Notes: generated from the letters alone by a model not told the origin. Shown: positions 52,808 to 62,783, counted from the first letter of the stretch. The stretch is DNA of 64,000 bases from Micromonospora endolithica (GCF_003626595.1 NZ_RBAK01000003.1:496001-560000), one strand, 5' to 3'. A program made the numbers and translations.

Positions 52808-53473
52808 TCACGTGTCACCGGCCGATGGTTCCGTCAGATCCCGAAGGTACGTGGGTCGGCCGGTCACCGCGTCGCGCAACTTGTCCACCACACCCACCGC
52901 CGGCTCCACGATCCGGTTCCACGGCGGGGTCGCCGGGGTACCCGGGTGCGGCCGGGTCGGTGCCGCCTCCTCGGCGATCTCCAACCGGTTGCCGAGCCGG
53001 ATCAGCTCCTCCGGGGTGGCCGCCCCGCGCAGCGCCGCCACCAGCGCACCGACCTCCTCGACGTGCCGGTGCACGCGCGCGGCCACGTCGCCCAGACCGT
53101 CGGCGGGCAGCCCCTTCAGCGCGGCCAGCAGCGCCGCGTCCGCGTCGATCGTCGCGTCCACCCGGTCACCGGCGTCGGGCAGCGCGGCCCGAACCGCGGG
53201 CAGCAGGTACTGCTCCTCGGCGGACAGGTGCCGGGACAGCGCCGCGGTCAGCACGCTCAGGGCGTCGTCCGCCGCTCTCGTCGCGCCGGCCGCGTCCGCG
53301 CCGCCGGCCGTATCCGCGCCGCCGGCCGCCTCCGTCCCCGGGGCGGTGAGCCGCCGTACCAGCTCCGCCAACTGCCGGTGCTCGGCGTCGACGATGTCGG
53401 CGACGCTGCGGCCGCCGGGTCGGAACCGGTCGTCGGAGCCGGTCGGCGGCAGCGGCGGCAGGTGGACGCTCAT
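52808..53473 (-). CDS. hemerythrin HHE cation-binding domain protein
   Basis: The product is 221 aa from ATG 53473. Helices carrying hemerythrin-type His and Glu are IVDAEHRQLAELVRRL (about 26-41), ALSRHLSAEEQYLLPAV (about 82-98) and VHRHVEEVGALV (about 140-151). An Ala/Asp/Gly-rich repeat (AAGGADTAGGADAAGA) lies between the first two. Hemerythrin proteins bind a diiron centre and act in oxygen or nitric-oxide sensing or in stress. The C-terminal tail is uncharacterised. A GTTT-N16-GGGTAC site lies upstream on the minus strand. Confidence 0.87.
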   Translation of the reverse strand: MSVHLPPLPPTGSDDRFRPGGRSVADIVDAEHRQLAELVRRLTAPGTEAAGGADTAGGADAAGATRAADDALSVLTAALSRHLSAEEQYLLPAVRAALPDAGDRVDATIDADAALLAALKGLPADGLGDVAARVHRHVEEVGALVAALRGAATPEELIRLGNRLEIAEEAAPTRPHPGTPATPPWNRIVEPAVGVVDKLRDAVTGRPTYLRDLTEPSAGDT

Positions 53474-53528
53474 GGTGCCCTCCTCGGTGTGGCGGGCGGT
53501 GCGGTGGGCGGGTCGGTCGGGACCGCCG

Positions 53529-53554
53529 GTACCCGCCGGCGCGACCCGCGAAAC
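53529..53554 (-). promoter_or_regulatory. SigB/SigF-type promoter of the hemerythrin gene
   Basis: On the minus strand, GTTT (53554-53551), 16 nt, GGGTAC (53534-53529), 55 bp upstream of the start codon. Confidence 0.65.
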
Positions 53555-53607
53555 CGGGCGGTGGACGGGGCGCGTCCGGCGACCCCGCCGACTGGTAAGA
53601 AGAAGCG

Positions 53608-54936
53608 ATGACGAGCGACGCTGACTCCGCCCACCCCGCCCCCACCGACGAGGTCGTCGACCTCTGCCGCGACCTGCTGCGGATCGACACCACCAACACC
53701 GGGGACAACGACACCAGCGTCGGTGAACGGCGGGCCGCGGAGTACGTGGCGGAGAAACTCGCCGAGGTGGGCGTCGAGTCGGTCCTGCACGAGTCCGCGC
53801 CGGGCCGCGCCAACCTGGTCGCCCGGATCCCCGGCGCCGACCCCGGCCGGGACGCGCTGCTCGTGCACGGCCACCTCGACGTGGTGCCCGCCGACGCCGA
53901 CGAGTGGTCGGTGCACCCCTTCTCCGGCGAGCTGCGCGACGGCTACCTCTGGGGTCGGGGCGCGATCGACATGAAGGACTTCGACGCGATGGTGCTGGCC
54001 GTGGTGCGGCACTGGCAGCGCACCGGCGTCCGCCCGCCGCGCGACATCGTGCTCGCGTACACCGCCGACGAGGAGGCGGGCAGCGACTACGGCGCGCACT
54101 GGCTGACGCAGCACCACCGGGACCTCTTCGACGGCTGCACCGAGGCGATCGGCGAGGTCGGCGGTTTCTCGTACTCCGTCGACGACACCCAGCGGCTCTA
54201 CCTGATCGAGACCGCCCAGAAGGGCATCGACTGGCTGCGGCTGCACGCCCGGGGCCGCCCCGGGCACGGCTCGATGGTGCACGACGACAACGCGGTGACC
54301 GCGCTCGCCGAGGCGGTCGCCCGGATCGGCCGGCACCGCTTCCCGGTGGTGGTCACCGACACCGTACGGGCGTTCCTGGAGGAGGTCTCCGACGTGCTCG
54401 GCATCGAGCTGGACCCGGAGGACCCGGAGACCGCCATCGCCAAGCTCGGACCGATCGCCAACCTCATCGGCGCCACCATCCGCAACACCGCCAACCCGAC
54501 CCGGCTCGCCGCCGGGTACAAGGACAACGTCATCCCCGGCCGGGCCACCGCCACCATCGACTGCCGCAGCCTGCCCGGCCAGTCCGAGCTGCTGGAGCGG
54601 CAGCTGCGTGAACTGGTCGGCCCGGACATCGCCATCGAGTACATCCAGCGCCAGCCCGCGCTGGAGACCACCTTCGACGGCGACCTGGTCGAGGCGATGT
54701 CGGCCGCGCTGCGCGCCGAGGACCCGGGTGCCCGGCCGGTGCCGTACATGCTCTCCGGTGGCACCGACGCCAAGGCGTTCTCCCAGCTCGGCATCCGCTG
54801 CTTCGGGTTCGCCCCGCTGCGGCTGCCGGCCGACCTGAACTTCTCCGCCTTGTTCCACGGCATCGACGAGCGCGTTCCGGTCGACGGACTACAGTTCGGC
54901 GTGCGGGTTCTCGACCGGTTCCTCCGCACCTGCTAG
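53608..54936 (+). CDS. M20-family metallopeptidase/deacylase
   Basis: The product is 442 aa. Metal ligands are in LVHGHLDVVP (His), WGRGAIDMKD (Asp) and YTADEEAGSD (catalytic Glu and metal Glu), with the late His in SALFHGIDERVP. The central lid domain (about 210-330) is present, as in dimeric M20 enzymes such as dipeptidases or acetylornithine deacetylase. The specific substrate is unknown. It shares a 134-bp divergent region with the hemerythrin gene. A hypothetical acidic protein follows 57 nt downstream. Confidence 0.93.
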   Translation: MTSDADSAHPAPTDEVVDLCRDLLRIDTTNTGDNDTSVGERRAAEYVAEKLAEVGVESVLHESAPGRANLVARIPGADPGRDALLVHGHLDVVPADADEWSVHPFSGELRDGYLWGRGAIDMKDFDAMVLAVVRHWQRTGVRPPRDIVLAYTADEEAGSDYGAHWLTQHHRDLFDGCTEAIGEVGGFSYSVDDTQRLYLIETAQKGIDWLRLHARGRPGHGSMVHDDNAVTALAEAVARIGRHRFPVVVTDTVRAFLEEVSDVLGIELDPEDPETAIAKLGPIANLIGATIRNTANPTRLAAGYKDNVIPGRATATIDCRSLPGQSELLERQLRELVGPDIAIEYIQRQPALETTFDGDLVEAMSAALRAEDPGARPVPYMLSGGTDAKAFSQLGIRCFGFAPLRLPADLNFSALFHGIDERVPVDGLQFGVRVLDRFLRTC

Positions 54937-54993
54937 CGCCCGTCCGGCACCTTCAATCCGGCCCGGCACGCCCACCCGAAGGGACTCACCCAC

Positions 54994-55647
54994 ATGACCG
55001 ACCAGCACGGTGAGCTGGACGCCGCCCTCGAGCGCGTGATCGAAGCGGCCCGTCACCACCTGGCCGCCGTCCGCGCCGCGCAGGGCCGCATCGACGACGA
55101 CGACGTGTGGCAGGCGTACGTCGCGCTGAACAACGCCTCCTACGCGTACGACGAGCAGTTGATGGACGCCTTCGGGGAGGTCACCCCGTGGGACGTCGAC
55201 GCGATCGACCCGGACGAGGCCGACCGGCGCTTCGGCGGCGACGGCGTGGAGGCCACCGACCCGCACCCGCGGGTCATCTCGGTGCGCCAGCGGCGCGACT
55301 ACCGGGTGCCCAGCGTCTCGGCGCTGCTTCAGGTGGCCGAGGCCGCCCGGCGGGCCGGCACGCCGGAGGAGGACGAGCCGGCCCCGGTCGAGGGCGTCGG
55401 CGAGGCGGTGCTGGAGCTGTTGCAGAGCGGCGACGGCTCGCTCGGCGCGCTGGACGTGCCGGAGCTGGAGCCGCTGGACGGCGTGGTGATGGTCAGCGAG
55501 GTCGGCACGCCGGTCGACCTGGAGTCCTTCGACGACGACGACCCGGTGGGCCCGTTCCAGCCGGCGGTGGACGACCGGCTGGTCGGCCGCCTCGACGAGC
55601 ACTCGTTCCTGGAGTCCGACGAGCACGACCACGACCACGCGTACTGA
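54994..55647 (+). CDS. acidic hypothetical protein conserved next to M20 peptidases
   Basis: The product is 217 aa, strongly acidic, ending in DEHDHDHAY. An N-terminal helical region (about 10-60, ALERVIEAARHHLAAVRAAQG) is followed by a motif ISVRQRRDYRVPSVSALLQVAEAAR near 90-115. The C-terminal half is rich in E, D and V. No catalytic motif or membrane helix is seen. Ribosome-binding site GAAGGGA is upstream. I recall similar proteins beside this peptidase in related actinomycetes, but this was not checked. Confidence 0.75.
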   Translation: MTDQHGELDAALERVIEAARHHLAAVRAAQGRIDDDDVWQAYVALNNASYAYDEQLMDAFGEVTPWDVDAIDPDEADRRFGGDGVEATDPHPRVISVRQRRDYRVPSVSALLQVAEAARRAGTPEEDEPAPVEGVGEAVLELLQSGDGSLGALDVPELEPLDGVVMVSEVGTPVDLESFDDDDPVGPFQPAVDDRLVGRLDEHSFLESDEHDHDHAY

Positions 55648-55724
55648 CCGGCCCCCGCCCGTCGGGCGGCGACGCCCCGGGACCCGGACCCGTGTGGTCC
55701 GGCCCCCGGGGCGTCGGGCGGTCG

Positions 55725-55916
55725 TCAGTACGACAGGCCCGGCTGCGGCTGGTTGACCCGGCGACGCCGCAGCACGACCTGCCGGGTGCCGTCCCGGAAC
55801 AACCGCACCCGGGCCAGCTCCCACCCGGAGAACTCCGCCTGGATCGCCAGCTGCACCGCGGCGGTCACCCGGTCCACGTTCGGCGGCAGCCGCAGCGGCG
55901 CGTACTCGTAGTCCAT
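55725..55916 (-). CDS. DUF5703 family small protein
   Basis: The product is 63 aa, complete at both ends. The sequence (MDYEYAPLRLPPNVDRVTAA ... FSGWELARVRLFRDGTRQVV ... LRRRRV) fits the DUF5703 family of short actinobacterial proteins with a beta-alpha-beta layout. Function is unknown. It converges on the acidic hypothetical gene ending at 55647. Confidence 0.8.
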   Translation of the reverse strand: MDYEYAPLRLPPNVDRVTAAVQLAIQAEFSGWELARVRLFRDGTRQVVLRRRRVNQPQPGLSY

Positions 55917-56001
55917 GAGCCCTATGCTGCCCAGCCCGACGCCCCCCGCGCCACCCCCGGTCGAGTGACCCGCGCCGCCCCGGCGGGCGACGCGGGGCGG
56001 G

Positions 56002-56973
56002 TCAGCCGTCGCGTTCCGGGTAGCCGACCGGGACGGCGGAGACGTCGTCCAGCGCGGTGACGATCTCCTCGGGCAGCGTCATCCGCTCCACCTGGAGCGC
56101 GCCGAGCAACTGCCCGACGGTCCGGGCGCCCAGGATCGGGGCGACCACGCCGGGCCGGTCGCGGATCCAGGTCAGCGCCACCTCCAGCGGCGACACCCCG
56201 AGGCCGCCGGCGGCGGTGGCGACCGCCTCCACGATGCTGGAGCAGCGCGGCTCCAGGTAGGTGGCGACGAAGCGTTCGAAGTGCGGCGAGGCGGCCCGGG
56301 AGTCGGCCGGCCGACCGTGCCGGTACTTGCCGGTCAGCACCCCGCGACCCAGCGGCGACCAGGGCAGCACACCGAGCCCCAGCGCCTCGGCCGCCGGCAG
56401 GACCTCCCGTTCCACCCCCCGCTCCAGCAGCGAGTACTCCACCTGGGTGGCGACCACCGGCGCGCGCCCCGGCCAGGCGGCCTGCCAGGCGGCGGCCCGC
56501 GCGGTCTGCCAGCCGGAGAAGTTCGACACCCCGACGTAGCGGACCCGCCCGCTGCTCACCGCGTGGTCCAGCGCCGCCAGGGTCTCCTCCAGCGGGGTGT
56601 CCGGGTCGTACCCGTGCACCTGGAACAGGTCGACGTGGTCGGTGCCGAGCCGACGCAGCGAGGCGTCCAGCGTACGCAGCAGGTGCCCCCGGGAGGTGTC
56701 CCGGCGCCGGCCGCCGCCCGGCCGCACCCCGGCCTTCGTGGCGATCAACAGCTCGTCGCGGGGCACCAGCGAACCCAGCAGCGACCCGATCACCGACTCC
56801 GCGTCGCCGTCGCCGTAGACGTCGGCGGTGTCGATCAGGTTGCCGCCCGCGTCGAGGTAACTCTTGAGCTGGGCGGCCGCATCGTCGGCGTCGGTGTCCC
56901 GGCCCCAGGTCATGGTGCCGAGCGCGAGCCGCGAAACCGCCAGCCCGCTTCGGCCGAGCGGTCGCTGTTGCAT
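56002..56973 (-). CDS. aldo/keto reductase
   Basis: The product is 323 aa with a TIM-barrel fold. The N-terminus RPLGRSGLAVSRLALGTMTWGRDTD, the catalytic Asp/Tyr region NLIDTADVYGDGDAES, and the Lys in LLIATKAGVRPG and His-containing VDLFQVHGYDPDTPLEETL all match the family. The cofactor is NADPH. The subgroup resembles AKRs annotated as oxidoreductases beside LLM proteins in actinomycetes. TAAGGT lies 6 nt before ATG 56973 on the minus strand, suggesting a leaderless transcript. Confidence 0.94.
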   Translation of the reverse strand: MQQRPLGRSGLAVSRLALGTMTWGRDTDADDAAAQLKSYLDAGGNLIDTADVYGDGDAESVIGSLLGSLVPRDELLIATKAGVRPGGGRRRDTSRGHLLRTLDASLRRLGTDHVDLFQVHGYDPDTPLEETLAALDHAVSSGRVRYVGVSNFSGWQTARAAAWQAAWPGRAPVVATQVEYSLLERGVEREVLPAAEALGLGVLPWSPLGRGVLTGKYRHGRPADSRAASPHFERFVATYLEPRCSSIVEAVATAAGGLGVSPLEVALTWIRDRPGVVAPILGARTVGQLLGALQVERMTLPEEIVTALDDVSAVPVGYPERDG

Positions 56974-56979
56974 GGGTGA

Positions 56980-56985
56980 ACCTTA
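56980..56985 (-). promoter_or_regulatory. TAAGGT -10-like hexamer for leaderless AKR mRNA
   Basis: On the minus strand, TAAGGT lies 6 nt before ATG 56973. Confidence 0.45.
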
Positions 56986-57228
56986 TTTCGAACGGCGGCT
57001 CGCCGATATCCTCGCGCCCGTCGAGTCTGCTCTCCGACCCGACGATCCGCGCACCCGGGTCGCCCGAACAGCCGGTACGCCACCGCCGCGGGCCCGGCGT
57101 ACGCCCGCCGCGACCGCACGCCGGGCGGCCCGGCGGCGGCGCGGGCCGGAATGGGTGAGCCGGTGATCGGCGCGGCCGCCGGCATTGCGTAACCTGATGC
57201 GACCTGTGGTGCGGATGGGGGAGGACTA

Positions 57229-58281
57229 GTGCGACTCGGGCTCAGCCTCGGATACCAGACGGCGTGGAGCACACCGGCCGATCACCTGGCGCTGGCCCAG
57301 GAGGCGGACCGGCTGGGCTACTCGGTGGTGTGGGCGGCGGAGGCGTACGGCTCCGACTCGCCCAGCATGCTCGCCTGGATGGCCGGTCAGACCTCGCGCA
57401 TCGACCTGGGCAGCGCGGTCATGCAGATCCCCGCCCGGACCCCGGCGATGACCGCGATGACCGCCGCGACCATCGACGCCCTGTCCGGGGGGCGGTTCCG
57501 GCTGGGCCTCGGCGTGTCCGGCCCGCAGGTCTCCGAGGGCTGGCACGGCGTCCGGTTCGGCAAGCCCCTCGCCCGGACCCGGGAGTTCGTCGACATCGTG
57601 AAGATGGCGGTGGCCCGCAAGGAGGTCAGCTACGACGGCGAGTTCTACACGCTGCCGCTGCCCGACGGCCCCGGCAAGGCGTTGCGGCTGGGCTTCCACC
57701 CGCCGCGCGAGGAGATCCCGATCTACCTGGCCGCGGTGGGCCCGAAGAACCTGGAACTGGCCGGCGAGATCGCCGACGGCTGGCTGGCCGTCTTCTACGC
57801 GCCGGAGTTCGCCGAGGAGCAGCTCGCCTCGGTGCGGGCCGGCCGGGCGAAGGCCGGCAAGGAGCTGGCCGGCTTCGACGTGGTCCCGTCGGTCCCGGTC
57901 GTGGTCGGCGACGACGTCGCCTCCTGCGCCGAGCTGGTCCGCTGGTACGCCGCGCTCTACGTCGGCGGCATGGGCAGCCGGCAGCAGAACTTCTACAACC
58001 AGCTGGCCACCCGGATGGGCTACGGCGACGCCGCCCGGGAGGTGCAGGACCTCTACCTGGCCAAGCGGCAGCGCGACGCCGCCGCCGCGGTGCCGATGGA
58101 GTTCATCGACCGCACCTCGCTGCTCGGCCCGAAGGAGCGGATCGCCGAGCGGATGCGGGAGTACGCCGCCGCCGGCGTCACCACGCTGTCGGTGACGCTG
58201 TTCGTGGCGGACCGGGACAGTGGCGTGCAGACCCTGCGTACCGTCGCCGAGGCCCTGGACCTCTCCGGAGTCGGCGAGTGA
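57229..58281 (+). CDS. LLM-class F420-dependent oxidoreductase
   Basis: The product is 350 aa from GTG 57229 with GGGGGAGG upstream. It is a bacterial-luciferase-like TIM barrel: [58 protein letters not shown] and [23 protein letters not shown]. These are typical of F420-dependent enzymes of mycobacteria and relatives. The substrate is unknown. The stop overlaps the uppP start (GTGA), placing it at the head of a conserved cluster. Confidence 0.93.
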   Translation: MRLGLSLGYQTAWSTPADHLALAQEADRLGYSVVWAAEAYGSDSPSMLAWMAGQTSRIDLGSAVMQIPARTPAMTAMTAATIDALSGGRFRLGLGVSGPQVSEGWHGVRFGKPLARTREFVDIVKMAVARKEVSYDGEFYTLPLPDGPGKALRLGFHPPREEIPIYLAAVGPKNLELAGEIADGWLAVFYAPEFAEEQLASVRAGRAKAGKELAGFDVVPSVPVVVGDDVASCAELVRWYAALYVGGMGSRQQNFYNQLATRMGYGDAAREVQDLYLAKRQRDAAAAVPMEFIDRTSLLGPKERIAERMREYAAAGVTTLSVTLFVADRDSGVQTLRTVAEALDLSGVGE

Positions 58282-59114
58282 GCTGGGTCGAGGCCATCGT
58301 CCTGGGTATCGTCCAGGGGCTCACCGAGTTCCTGCCGGTCAGCTCGTCGGGGCATCTGCGGATCACCTCGGCGATCTTCTTCGACCAGGACGCCGGGGCG
58401 TCGTTCACCGCCGTGACACAGCTGGGCACCGAGGCGGCGGTACTGATCTACTTCGCCAAGGACATCTGGCGGATCACCCGGACCTGGATCGTCGGGATCT
58501 GGGACAAATCGGTGCGGTCCAGCCTCGACTACCGGATGGCCTGGTACGTGATCGTCGGCTCGATCCCGATCGGCGCGCTCGGCTTCCTGTTCAAGGACCA
58601 GATCCGCACCGCCGGCCGGAACCTCTGGCTGGTCGCGACCACCCTGATCGTCTTCGCGTTCGTGCTGGCGTTCGCCGAGTACTGGGGCCGGCAGACCCGG
58701 GTCCTGGAGAACTTCCGGATGCGCGACGGCGTGGTGATGGGCTTCGCGCAGGCGATGGCCCTGATCCCGGGGGTGTCCCGGTCCGGCGGCACGCTCACCG
58801 CCGGCCTGCTGCTCAACCTCACCCGGGAGACCGCCGCCCGGTTCTCGTTCCTGCTGGCCATCCCCGCGGTGGTAATGTCCGGCATCTTCAGCGTCGGCGA
58901 CGTGTTCGAGCCGGCCGCGCCGGGCACCTCGGTGCCCAGCGTCGCGCAGATGGTCGTGGCCACGATCATCGCGTTCGCCGTCGGGTACGCGGCCATCGCC
59001 TGGCTGCTGCGCTACGTCGCCCACCACACCCTGTACGTCTTCGTGCTGTACCGGGTGGCGGTGGGCACCCTGGTGCTCGCCCTGCTGATGACCGGGACGA
59101 TCAGCGCCACCTGA
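58278..59114 (+). CDS. uppP: undecaprenyl-diphosphate phosphatase
   Basis: The product is 278 aa from GTG 58278. Family motifs are complete: [23 protein letters not shown] at the N-terminus, and [17 protein letters not shown] with the active-site Ser/Arg near 160. About eight membrane helices are present. The enzyme dephosphorylates undecaprenyl pyrophosphate to recycle the lipid carrier for cell-wall synthesis, and confers bacitracin resistance in BacA. It overlaps the LLM gene by 4 nt. Confidence 0.95.
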   Translation: MSWVEAIVLGIVQGLTEFLPVSSSGHLRITSAIFFDQDAGASFTAVTQLGTEAAVLIYFAKDIWRITRTWIVGIWDKSVRSSLDYRMAWYVIVGSIPIGALGFLFKDQIRTAGRNLWLVATTLIVFAFVLAFAEYWGRQTRVLENFRMRDGVVMGFAQAMALIPGVSRSGGTLTAGLLLNLTRETAARFSFLLAIPAVVMSGIFSVGDVFEPAAPGTSVPSVAQMVVATIIAFAVGYAAIAWLLRYVAHHTLYVFVLYRVAVGTLVLALLMTGTISAT

Positions 59115-59136
59115 GTTCTCCCGCCCGCGCAGGATC

Positions 59137-59142
59137 TAGGGT
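59137..59142 (+). promoter_or_regulatory. TAGGGT -10-like hexamer
   Basis: It lies 6 nt before GTG 59149 with no ribosome-binding site, consistent with leaderless transcription. Confidence 0.45.
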
Positions 59143-59148
59143 GGACCC

Positions 59149-59853
59149 GTGGCGACCCTTCTGCTCCTGCGACACGGCCGGACGACCGCGAACGCGGACG
59201 GCGGCCTGGCCGGCCGGCAGCCGGTGGAACTGGACGACACCGGACGCGCCCAGGCCACCGCGGTCGGCCGCCGGCTGCACGGCCTGCCCCTGGCGGCGGT
59301 GGTGTCCAGTCCGCTGGTTCGCTGCCGGCAGACCCTGGAGCTGGCGCTGCCCGACATCGTCCCGGCGGTCGACGAGGGGCTCATCGAGTGCGGCTACGGC
59401 AGCTGGGAGGGCCAGCCGCTGAAGAAGCTCGCCAAGGAGCCGCTGTGGCCGGTGGTCCAGCAGCACCCCAGCGCGGTGGTCTTCCCCGGCGGGGAGGCGA
59501 TGGCGGCGATGGCGGCCCGGGCGGTGGCGGCGGTGCGGTCCTGGGACGCCCGGGTCACCGCCGAGCACGGTGCCGAGGCGGTCTGGCTGGCGTGCAGCCA
59601 CGGCGATGTGATCAAGGCCATCGTGGCGGACGCGCTCGGCGTACACCTCGATCTCTTCCAGCGGATCGTCGCGGACCCGGCGTCGGTGACCGCGATCCGC
59701 TACACGCCGCTGCGACCGTTCGTGGTGCGGCTCAACGACACCGGCGGTGACCTCGCCGGGCTGGTCCCGCCGCCGCGCAAGCGGCGCCGGCGGGCGCCCG
59801 CGGTGGCCGACTCCGACGCCGCGGTCGGCGGCGGCGCGGGGGCGGCCCGATGA
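59149..59853 (+). CDS. histidine phosphatase family protein (MSMEG_4193-type)
   Basis: The product is 234 aa. The catalytic motif LLLRHGRTTANADGGLAGR holds the RHG phospho-His. Further catalytic residues are in VVSSPLVRCRQTLELA (Arg) and LACSHGDVIKAIVADALG (His). The C-terminal tail (PPPRKRRRRAP...) is basic and disordered. The MSMEG_4193 subgroup of this superfamily is annotated as a putative phosphomutase; substrate is unproven. It is next to DUF3090 and SCO1664 genes in a conserved order. Confidence 0.93.
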   Translation: MATLLLLRHGRTTANADGGLAGRQPVELDDTGRAQATAVGRRLHGLPLAAVVSSPLVRCRQTLELALPDIVPAVDEGLIECGYGSWEGQPLKKLAKEPLWPVVQQHPSAVVFPGGEAMAAMAARAVAAVRSWDARVTAEHGAEAVWLACSHGDVIKAIVADALGVHLDLFQRIVADPASVTAIRYTPLRPFVVRLNDTGGDLAGLVPPPRKRRRRAPAVADSDAAVGGGAGAAR

Positions 59854-60003
59854 CCGCCGTGCGGCGCGCCGCCGCGCCGCTCCGACCGGGTCCCGTGCCG
59901 CCCGCCGGGCCCGCCACGCCCGGAAACCACCCCTGGTACGCCGGGCGCGCCGCCCGGCCGGTGATTCGGGTCGGTGGGGTGCGCGGCCGGTCTGGGCGCC
60001 GGA

Positions 60004-60009
60004 TAGGGT
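60004..60009 (+). promoter_or_regulatory. TAGGGT -10-like hexamer
   Basis: It lies 7 nt before ATG 60017, again without a ribosome-binding site. Confidence 0.45.
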
Positions 60010-60016
60010 CGTGGGT

Positions 60017-60598
60017 ATGACCCACCAGGTGCACGCCTTCGAGCCGCCGGAGCGGTTCGTCGCCGGGACCGTCGGGCCGCCGGGGGACCGCACGTTCTTC
60101 CTCCAGGCGCGTGGCGGCGGCCGGCTGGTCAGCGTCGCGCTGGAGAAGGTCCAGGTGTCGCTGCTGGCGGAGAAGCTGGAGGAACTGCTCTCCGAGGCGC
60201 AGCGCCGGTTCGGCGTGACGCTGCCCGAGCCGGTCGCCACGGTCGGCGACAACGAGCCACTGGACACGCCGGTCGACGAGGAGTTCCGGGTCGGCACGCT
60301 CGGCCTGGCCTTCGACGTGGACACCGCGACCGTGGTGATCGAGGCCATCGCGACCGGCGAGGCGGAGGCCGAGGTCGAGCTGGGCGAGCCGGACGACGAG
60401 GAGGACGAGGACGAGGACGTCGAGCCGGACGAGGACCTCGACCGCCTCCGGGTGCGGCTGACCCCCGAGGCGACCCGCCAGTTCATCGAGCGGGCCAAGC
60501 GCGTGGTCAACGCCGGCCGTCCGCCCTGCCCGCTGTGCGGCCAACCGCTGGACCCCGCGGGGCACCTCTGCCCGCGGCACAACGGCTACCACCGGTGA
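60017..60598 (+). CDS. DUF3090 family protein
   Basis: The product is 193 aa. The start HQVHAFEPPERFVAGTVGPPGDRTFFLQA is family-typical. A Glu/Asp-rich stretch (EPDDEEDEDEDVEPDEDLDR) lies near 120-140, and the C-terminal C-X2-C-X9-C pattern (PPCPLCGQPLDPAGHLCPRHNG) is a probable zinc knuckle. Function is unknown; it is conserved between the histidine phosphatase and the SCO1664 kinase-like protein in actinomycetes. The stop overlaps the next start in GTGA. Confidence 0.9.
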   Translation: MTHQVHAFEPPERFVAGTVGPPGDRTFFLQARGGGRLVSVALEKVQVSLLAEKLEELLSEAQRRFGVTLPEPVATVGDNEPLDTPVDEEFRVGTLGLAFDVDTATVVIEAIATGEAEAEVELGEPDDEEDEDEDVEPDEDLDRLRVRLTPEATRQFIERAKRVVNAGRPPCPLCGQPLDPAGHLCPRHNGYHR

Positions 60599-61413
60599 CC
60601 TCGTCCGGCCTCCAGCCCCGCCAGGACGAAGCGGCCGCGCTCCGGCTGCTCCGCGACGGCCAGCTCGACCTGGAGGGGCGGCTGGTCGACGCCTCCAACA
60701 CCACCCTGCGCGGGGTGCTCACCCTGGACGCGGTGTCGGCCCGCTGCGTCTACAAGCCGGTGCGGGGTGAGCGCCCGCTCTGGGACTTCCCGGACGGCAC
60801 GCTGGCCGGTCGGGAGGTCTCGGCCTACCTGGTCTCCCGGGCCACCGGCTGGGACCTGGTCCCGCCGACGGTGCTGCGGGACGGGCCGTTCGGCCCCGGT
60901 TCCTGCCAGCTGTGGATCGACGAGCCGGACGACGCCGAACCGCTGGTCGGCTTCGTACCGGCCGACGCGTTGCCGCCACGCTGGTTCCCGATCGCGGCGG
61001 CCCGTGACGACGACGGCACCGCGTACGCCCTGGCGCACGCCGACGACCCCCGGCTGGCCCGGCTCGCGGTCCTCGACGCGGTGATCAACAACGCCGACCG
61101 CAAGGGCGGGCACGTGCTGGTCGGCCCGGACGACCGGATCTACGGCGTGGACCACGGGGTGAGCTTCCACGTGGACGACAAGCTGCGTACGGTGCTGTGG
61201 GGCTGGGCCGGTCGCCAGCTGCCCGACGACGCGGTGGAGATGCTCGGTGTGCTCACCGGCCAGCTGGCCGGCGCGCTCGGCGAGGAACTGGCCGGGCACC
61301 TCACCCTCGGCGAGATCGCCGAACTGACCGCCCGCGTCGAGCGGTTGGGCGACACCGGACGGTTCCCGCAGCCCCCGCAGGAATGGCCGGCGGTACCCTG
61401 GCCGCCCATGTGA
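60595..61413 (+). CDS. SCO1664 family protein (PI3/4-kinase-like fold)
   Basis: The product is 272 aa from GTG 60595. The segments ARCVYKPVRGERPLWDFPDGTLAGREVSAYLVS and LDAVINNADRKGGHVLVGPDDRIYGVDHGVSFH (in parts) match SCO1664-family proteins, which show remote similarity to phosphatidylinositol 3-/4-kinases: an ATP-binding Lys in YKP, and the N-X-D-R catalytic loop. It may be a protein or metabolite kinase; substrate is unknown. Its position before mshC is conserved in actinomycetes as I recall. Confidence 0.88.
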   Translation: MTSSGLQPRQDEAAALRLLRDGQLDLEGRLVDASNTTLRGVLTLDAVSARCVYKPVRGERPLWDFPDGTLAGREVSAYLVSRATGWDLVPPTVLRDGPFGPGSCQLWIDEPDDAEPLVGFVPADALPPRWFPIAAARDDDGTAYALAHADDPRLARLAVLDAVINNADRKGGHVLVGPDDRIYGVDHGVSFHVDDKLRTVLWGWAGRQLPDDAVEMLGVLTGQLAGALGEELAGHLTLGEIAELTARVERLGDTGRFPQPPQEWPAVPWPPM

Positions 61414-61531
61414 GCGGCGGTCATCTCGCCGGCCGCCGGTGCGGCCCGGCTGTCTTGATGATCACCGGAGGCGCCGCCCGGCTGTCGTGTTGATCACCCG
61501 TGGCGCGGCCCGGCGCCGCCCGGCCGGTGGC

Positions 61532-61537
61532 TAGGCT
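61532..61537 (+). promoter_or_regulatory. TAGGCT -10-like hexamer upstream of mshC
   Basis: It lies 7 nt before ATG 61545, and no ribosome-binding site is visible. Confidence 0.45.
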
Positions 61538-61544
61538 GGTGGTC

Positions 61545-62783
61545 ATGGAGTCTTGGGTGGGGCACGAGGTGCCGCGGCTGCCCGGCCGGGGCGGGCCACT
61601 GGCGTTGTTCGACTCGGCGCGGCGGGAGGTCGTGCCCAGCACGCCGGACGGCGCCGGAAGCATGTACGTCTGCGGCATCACCCCGTACGACGCCACCCAC
61701 CTCGGGCACGCCGCCACCATGATCACCTTCGACCTGGTGCAGCGGATGTGGCGCGACGCCGGCCTGGACGTGCGCTACGTGCAGAACGTCACCGACATCG
61801 ACGACCCGCTGCTGGAGCGGGCCGCCCGCGACGGCGAGGACTGGAAGGTCCTGGCCATGCGGGAGACCGCCCTGTTCCGCGAGGACATGGAGGCGCTGCG
61901 GATCATCCCCCCGGCGCACTACGTCGGCGCGGTGGAGTCGATCCCGGACATCGCCGACAAGGTGCAGGTGCTGCTCAAGGACGGTGCGGCGTACCGCATC
62001 GAGGACGGCACCGGCGACGTCTACTTCGACATCTCCGCCGCGCCCGCGTTCGGCTACGAGTCCCACCTGACCCGCGAGCAGATGCTGGAGATCTTCCCGG
62101 AGCGCGGCGGCGACCCGGACCGCGCCGGCAAGCGCGACCCGCTGGACCCGCTGCTGTGGCGCGGTGCCCGCGAGGACGAGCCGTCCTGGCCGGGCGGCGA
62201 CCTGGGCGCCGGCCGCCCGGGCTGGCACATCGAGTGCGCGGTGATCGCGCTGCACCTGCTCGGCGACCGCATCGACGTGCAGGGCGGCGGCAACGACCTG
62301 CTCTTCCCGCACCACGAGTGCTCCGCGGCGCACGCCGAGCGGCTCACCGGCGAGGCCCCGTTCGCCCAGCACTACGTGCACGCCGGCATGATCGGCCTGA
62401 ACGGCGAGAAGATGTCAAAGTCCAAGGGCAACCTGGTCTTCGTGTCCCGCCTGCGGGCCGACCGGGTCGACCCGATGGCGGTGCGGCTGGCCCTGCTCGG
62501 CGGGCACTACCGGACCGACCGGTCCTGGACCGACGACCTGCTCGGGGCCGCGCAGGAGCGGCTGGTCCGCTGGCGGCGGGCCGCCGCCGCCCCCGCCGGG
62601 CCGTCCGGGGCCGACCTCCTGGCCGGCGTACGCGCCCGCCTCGCCGACGACCTCGACACCCCGGGCGCGATCGCCCTCGCCGACGCGTGGGCCGACCGGA
62701 CGCTCACCGGTACGGGATCGGACCGGGACGCCCCCGCCCTGTTCGCCGACACCCTGGACGCACTGCTCGGCATCCGCCTGTAG
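61545..62783 (+). CDS. mshC: cysteine:1-D-myo-inosityl 2-amino-2-deoxy-D-glucopyranoside ligase
   Basis: The product is 412 aa, the expected length. The enzyme joins Cys to GlcN-Ins in mycothiol synthesis and derives from cysteinyl-tRNA synthetase. Visible motifs are [20 protein letters not shown] (class I HIGH-type HLGH; the first zinc Cys is in VCGITP), [15 protein letters not shown] and [15 protein letters not shown] (zinc ligands), and KMSKSKGN (KMSKS). The C-terminal anticodon domain of CysRS is absent. The start ATG 61545 leaves a short N-terminal arm, usual for MshC. It is the end of the conserved cluster. Confidence 0.95.
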   Translation: MESWVGHEVPRLPGRGGPLALFDSARREVVPSTPDGAGSMYVCGITPYDATHLGHAATMITFDLVQRMWRDAGLDVRYVQNVTDIDDPLLERAARDGEDWKVLAMRETALFREDMEALRIIPPAHYVGAVESIPDIADKVQVLLKDGAAYRIEDGTGDVYFDISAAPAFGYESHLTREQMLEIFPERGGDPDRAGKRDPLDPLLWRGAREDEPSWPGGDLGAGRPGWHIECAVIALHLLGDRIDVQGGGNDLLFPHHECSAAHAERLTGEAPFAQHYVHAGMIGLNGEKMSKSKGNLVFVSRLRADRVDPMAVRLALLGGHYRTDRSWTDDLLGAAQERLVRWRRAAAAPAGPSGADLLAGVRARLADDLDTPGAIALADAWADRTLTGTGSDRDAPALFADTLDALLGIRL